This document shows, piece after piece, positions 5,837-6,675 of a stretch of DNA of 6,675 nucleotides (positions within the stretch are counted from its first letter, which is position 1; each line of letters opens with the position of its first letter). The notes beneath the pieces are model-generated. The model was not told the DNA's origin and did no database searches. It was given only the letters and a program-made list of their open reading frames with translations. This DNA comes from DATDRS01 sp035291605. Lineage in GTDB: Bacteria > Chloroflexota > Anaerolineae > Anaerolineales > UBA6663. Position numbers and translations under genes: made by a program. The stretch covers positions 1 through 6,675 of the forward strand of contig DATDRS010000371.1 of the NCBI GenBank assembly GCA_035291605.1, in the 5' to 3' direction.

Positions 5837-6675
5837 TCTGGCCTCCGTGGGTCGGGCGAGCGCCTGCCTTCGGGCGCCAAACCCGAATTGACCGCCGGAG
5901 CATTACGCTCCATAAGAGGTAGATACACCTTGCGGAGGGGGGCGCCGCATACTTCTAGCGCCCAAGCGTTGAGCGTGCCAACATCAACAGGCTGACGATC
6001 CACGATGCGCAGTTTCCATATCCCGGCTGAGGAAAGCCCTTGCAATTGAGAGAGGAAATTATCCGGGCGGAAATCTCCTGTGAAGGGCGCCGTTCCGCTG
6101 ATAATCGGTGTCGAGTAATTGTCGTTTAAGCGAGTGTTGATAAAGTTGTCGCCGCTCCCGCCCACGCTGTCCACGATCAAGATCCCCCTCCCATTGGGAG
6201 CCACCAGGCTGATCTGCAGGTCGCCAGTGGCAGTGTGCAGCAATTGATCCACCCTCACGCTCAGGTCGGTGAGGATCACCCCGGGTTGGGGAATGATTAA
6301 TGCCGAGTCCACCTCGCCTGGCGTGGAAATGGAAATAGCATCTGGGATAGCTTTGGGCACATCGGCGCTGGCGAAGAGGAAACATCCTGCGTGCGGCGTG
6401 GCGGTGGCCGTGGGGGAGCTGGTTGCCGTCGGTGTGCTCGTCATGGTTGGAGTACGGGTTGGCGTCCTGGTCGGCGTGGCTGTAGGGGTACGGCTCGGCG
6501 TCGGGGTAGACGTGCGCGTGGCGGTGGACGTTTTCGTCGGCGTCGGAGTATGAGTCGGAGTATGAGTTGGCGTGGAGGTCTTCGTCACCGTCAGGGTCGG
6601 GGTAGGAGTCCGTGTCGGAGTCCGAGTTGATGTAGGCGTCTTCGTAACCGTCGGCGTCGGGGTGTGAGTTGATGT
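5833..6675 (-). CDS. Secreted P-domain (proprotein convertase-type) protein, N-terminus outside window
   Basis: The frame is open to the right edge, giving 280 visible residues. A GTG at 6588 could be read as a start, but the same Thr-rich linker continues upstream without interruption, so the true start lies outside. The visible part has three sections. First is a roughly 94-residue linker with Thr at almost every second position. Next is a P-domain (nt 5947-6384) with TGDLQISLVAPNG, GDNFINTRLND, a FRPDNFLSQLQGLSSAGIW segment and WKLRIVDRQPVDVGTLNAWA, flanked by two Cys (HAGC and LEVC). Last is RKVYLPLMERN and a 22-residue Arg/Pro tail. P-domains are beta jelly-roll modules usually found C-terminal to subtilisin-like proteases or in other secreted proteins. 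Whether a catalytic domain lies upstream cannot be seen. The protein is presumably exported and surface-located. Its TGA overlaps the FecR ATG by four bases, indicating an operon. Confidence 0.88.
   Translation of the reverse strand, partial: TSTHTPTPTVTKTPTSTRTPTRTPTPTLTVTKTSTPTHTPTHTPTPTKTSTATRTSTPTPSRTPTATPTRTPTRTPTMTSTPTATSSPTATATPHAGCFLFASADVPKAIPDAISISTPGEVDSALIIPQPGVILTDLSVRVDQLLHTATGDLQISLVAPNGRGILIVDSVGGSGDNFINTRLNDNYSTPIISGTAPFTGDFRPDNFLSQLQGLSSAGIWKLRIVDRQPVDVGTLNAWALEVCGAPLRKVYLPLMERNAPAVNSGLAPEGRRSPDPRRPE
5842..5846 (-). promoter_or_regulatory. Ribosome binding site of the FecR lipoprotein gene
   Basis: The minus strand reads GGAGG, 5 bases before the ATG at 5836 and inside the last codons of the P-domain gene. 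This supports both the chosen start and the ATGA overlap. Confidence 0.65.
6394..6675 (-). repeat. Alternating-Thr linker coding repeat, with a 60-base internal period
   Basis: The encoded linker has the form T-x-T-x (x = Pro, Arg, Ser, Lys, His, Ala, Val), so its DNA has a 6-base rhythm. In addition, 26-base blocks at 6578-6603 and 6638-6663 differ at only three positions and are exactly 60 bases (20 residues) apart. This suggests growth by duplication. The array continues beyond the window. Confidence 0.7.

Noticed and set aside
6269..6553. Plus-strand open frame with VGVLVGVAVGV-type repeats
   Set aside because: It mirrors the alternating-Thr linker of the minus-strand P-domain gene and has no independent signals.

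Overview
The window looks like a chromosomal segment from a GC-rich bacterium, most likely a Chloroflexota member (Anaerolineae or Caldilineae type). This is an inference, not a database result. It rests on a PknB-type Ser/Thr kinase with a Thr/Pro linker and an ectodomain, a FecR-type lipoprotein with a long Pro/Thr-rich tail, a P-domain secreted protein with an alternating-Thr linker, and a YLPL-type segment near a secreted protein's C-terminus.

Left arm, minus strand. A UPF0175-family antitoxin-like gene runs off the left edge (start at 204). A 277-base spacer without a clear gene separates it from a membrane-anchored Ser/Thr protein kinase (482-2422). The kinase has a cytoplasmic catalytic domain, one transmembrane helix, a Thr/Pro linker and a cysteine-paired ectodomain of two modules.

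Divergent junction, 2423-2607. It holds a candidate promoter for the kinase. Five tandem degenerate heptamers lie directly upstream of the plus-strand cluster.

Middle, plus strand. Three genes lie in a row: a dual-specificity-phosphatase-like protein in which alanine occupies the catalytic cysteine position (2608-3048), a DUF429 RNase-H-fold protein (3107-3877), and an alpha/beta hydrolase (3879-4676). The last two are one base apart. A long stem-loop covers the stop codon of the phosphatase-like gene and the gap after it.

Right arm, minus strand, convergent with the middle cluster. A secreted P-domain protein begins outside the right edge and ends at 5833. Its stop overlaps the start of a FecR-domain lipoprotein gene (4763-5836) in an ATGA junction, so the two are probably translated together at the cell surface.

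Functional picture. The left and right arms encode envelope or surface proteins: a sensor-type kinase and a FecR/P-domain pair. The middle encodes cytoplasmic proteins. The point most worth following is the pairing of a receptor-like kinase with a divergently transcribed, apparently catalytically dead phosphatase. There is no sign of CRISPR, tRNA, rRNA or insertion sequences.
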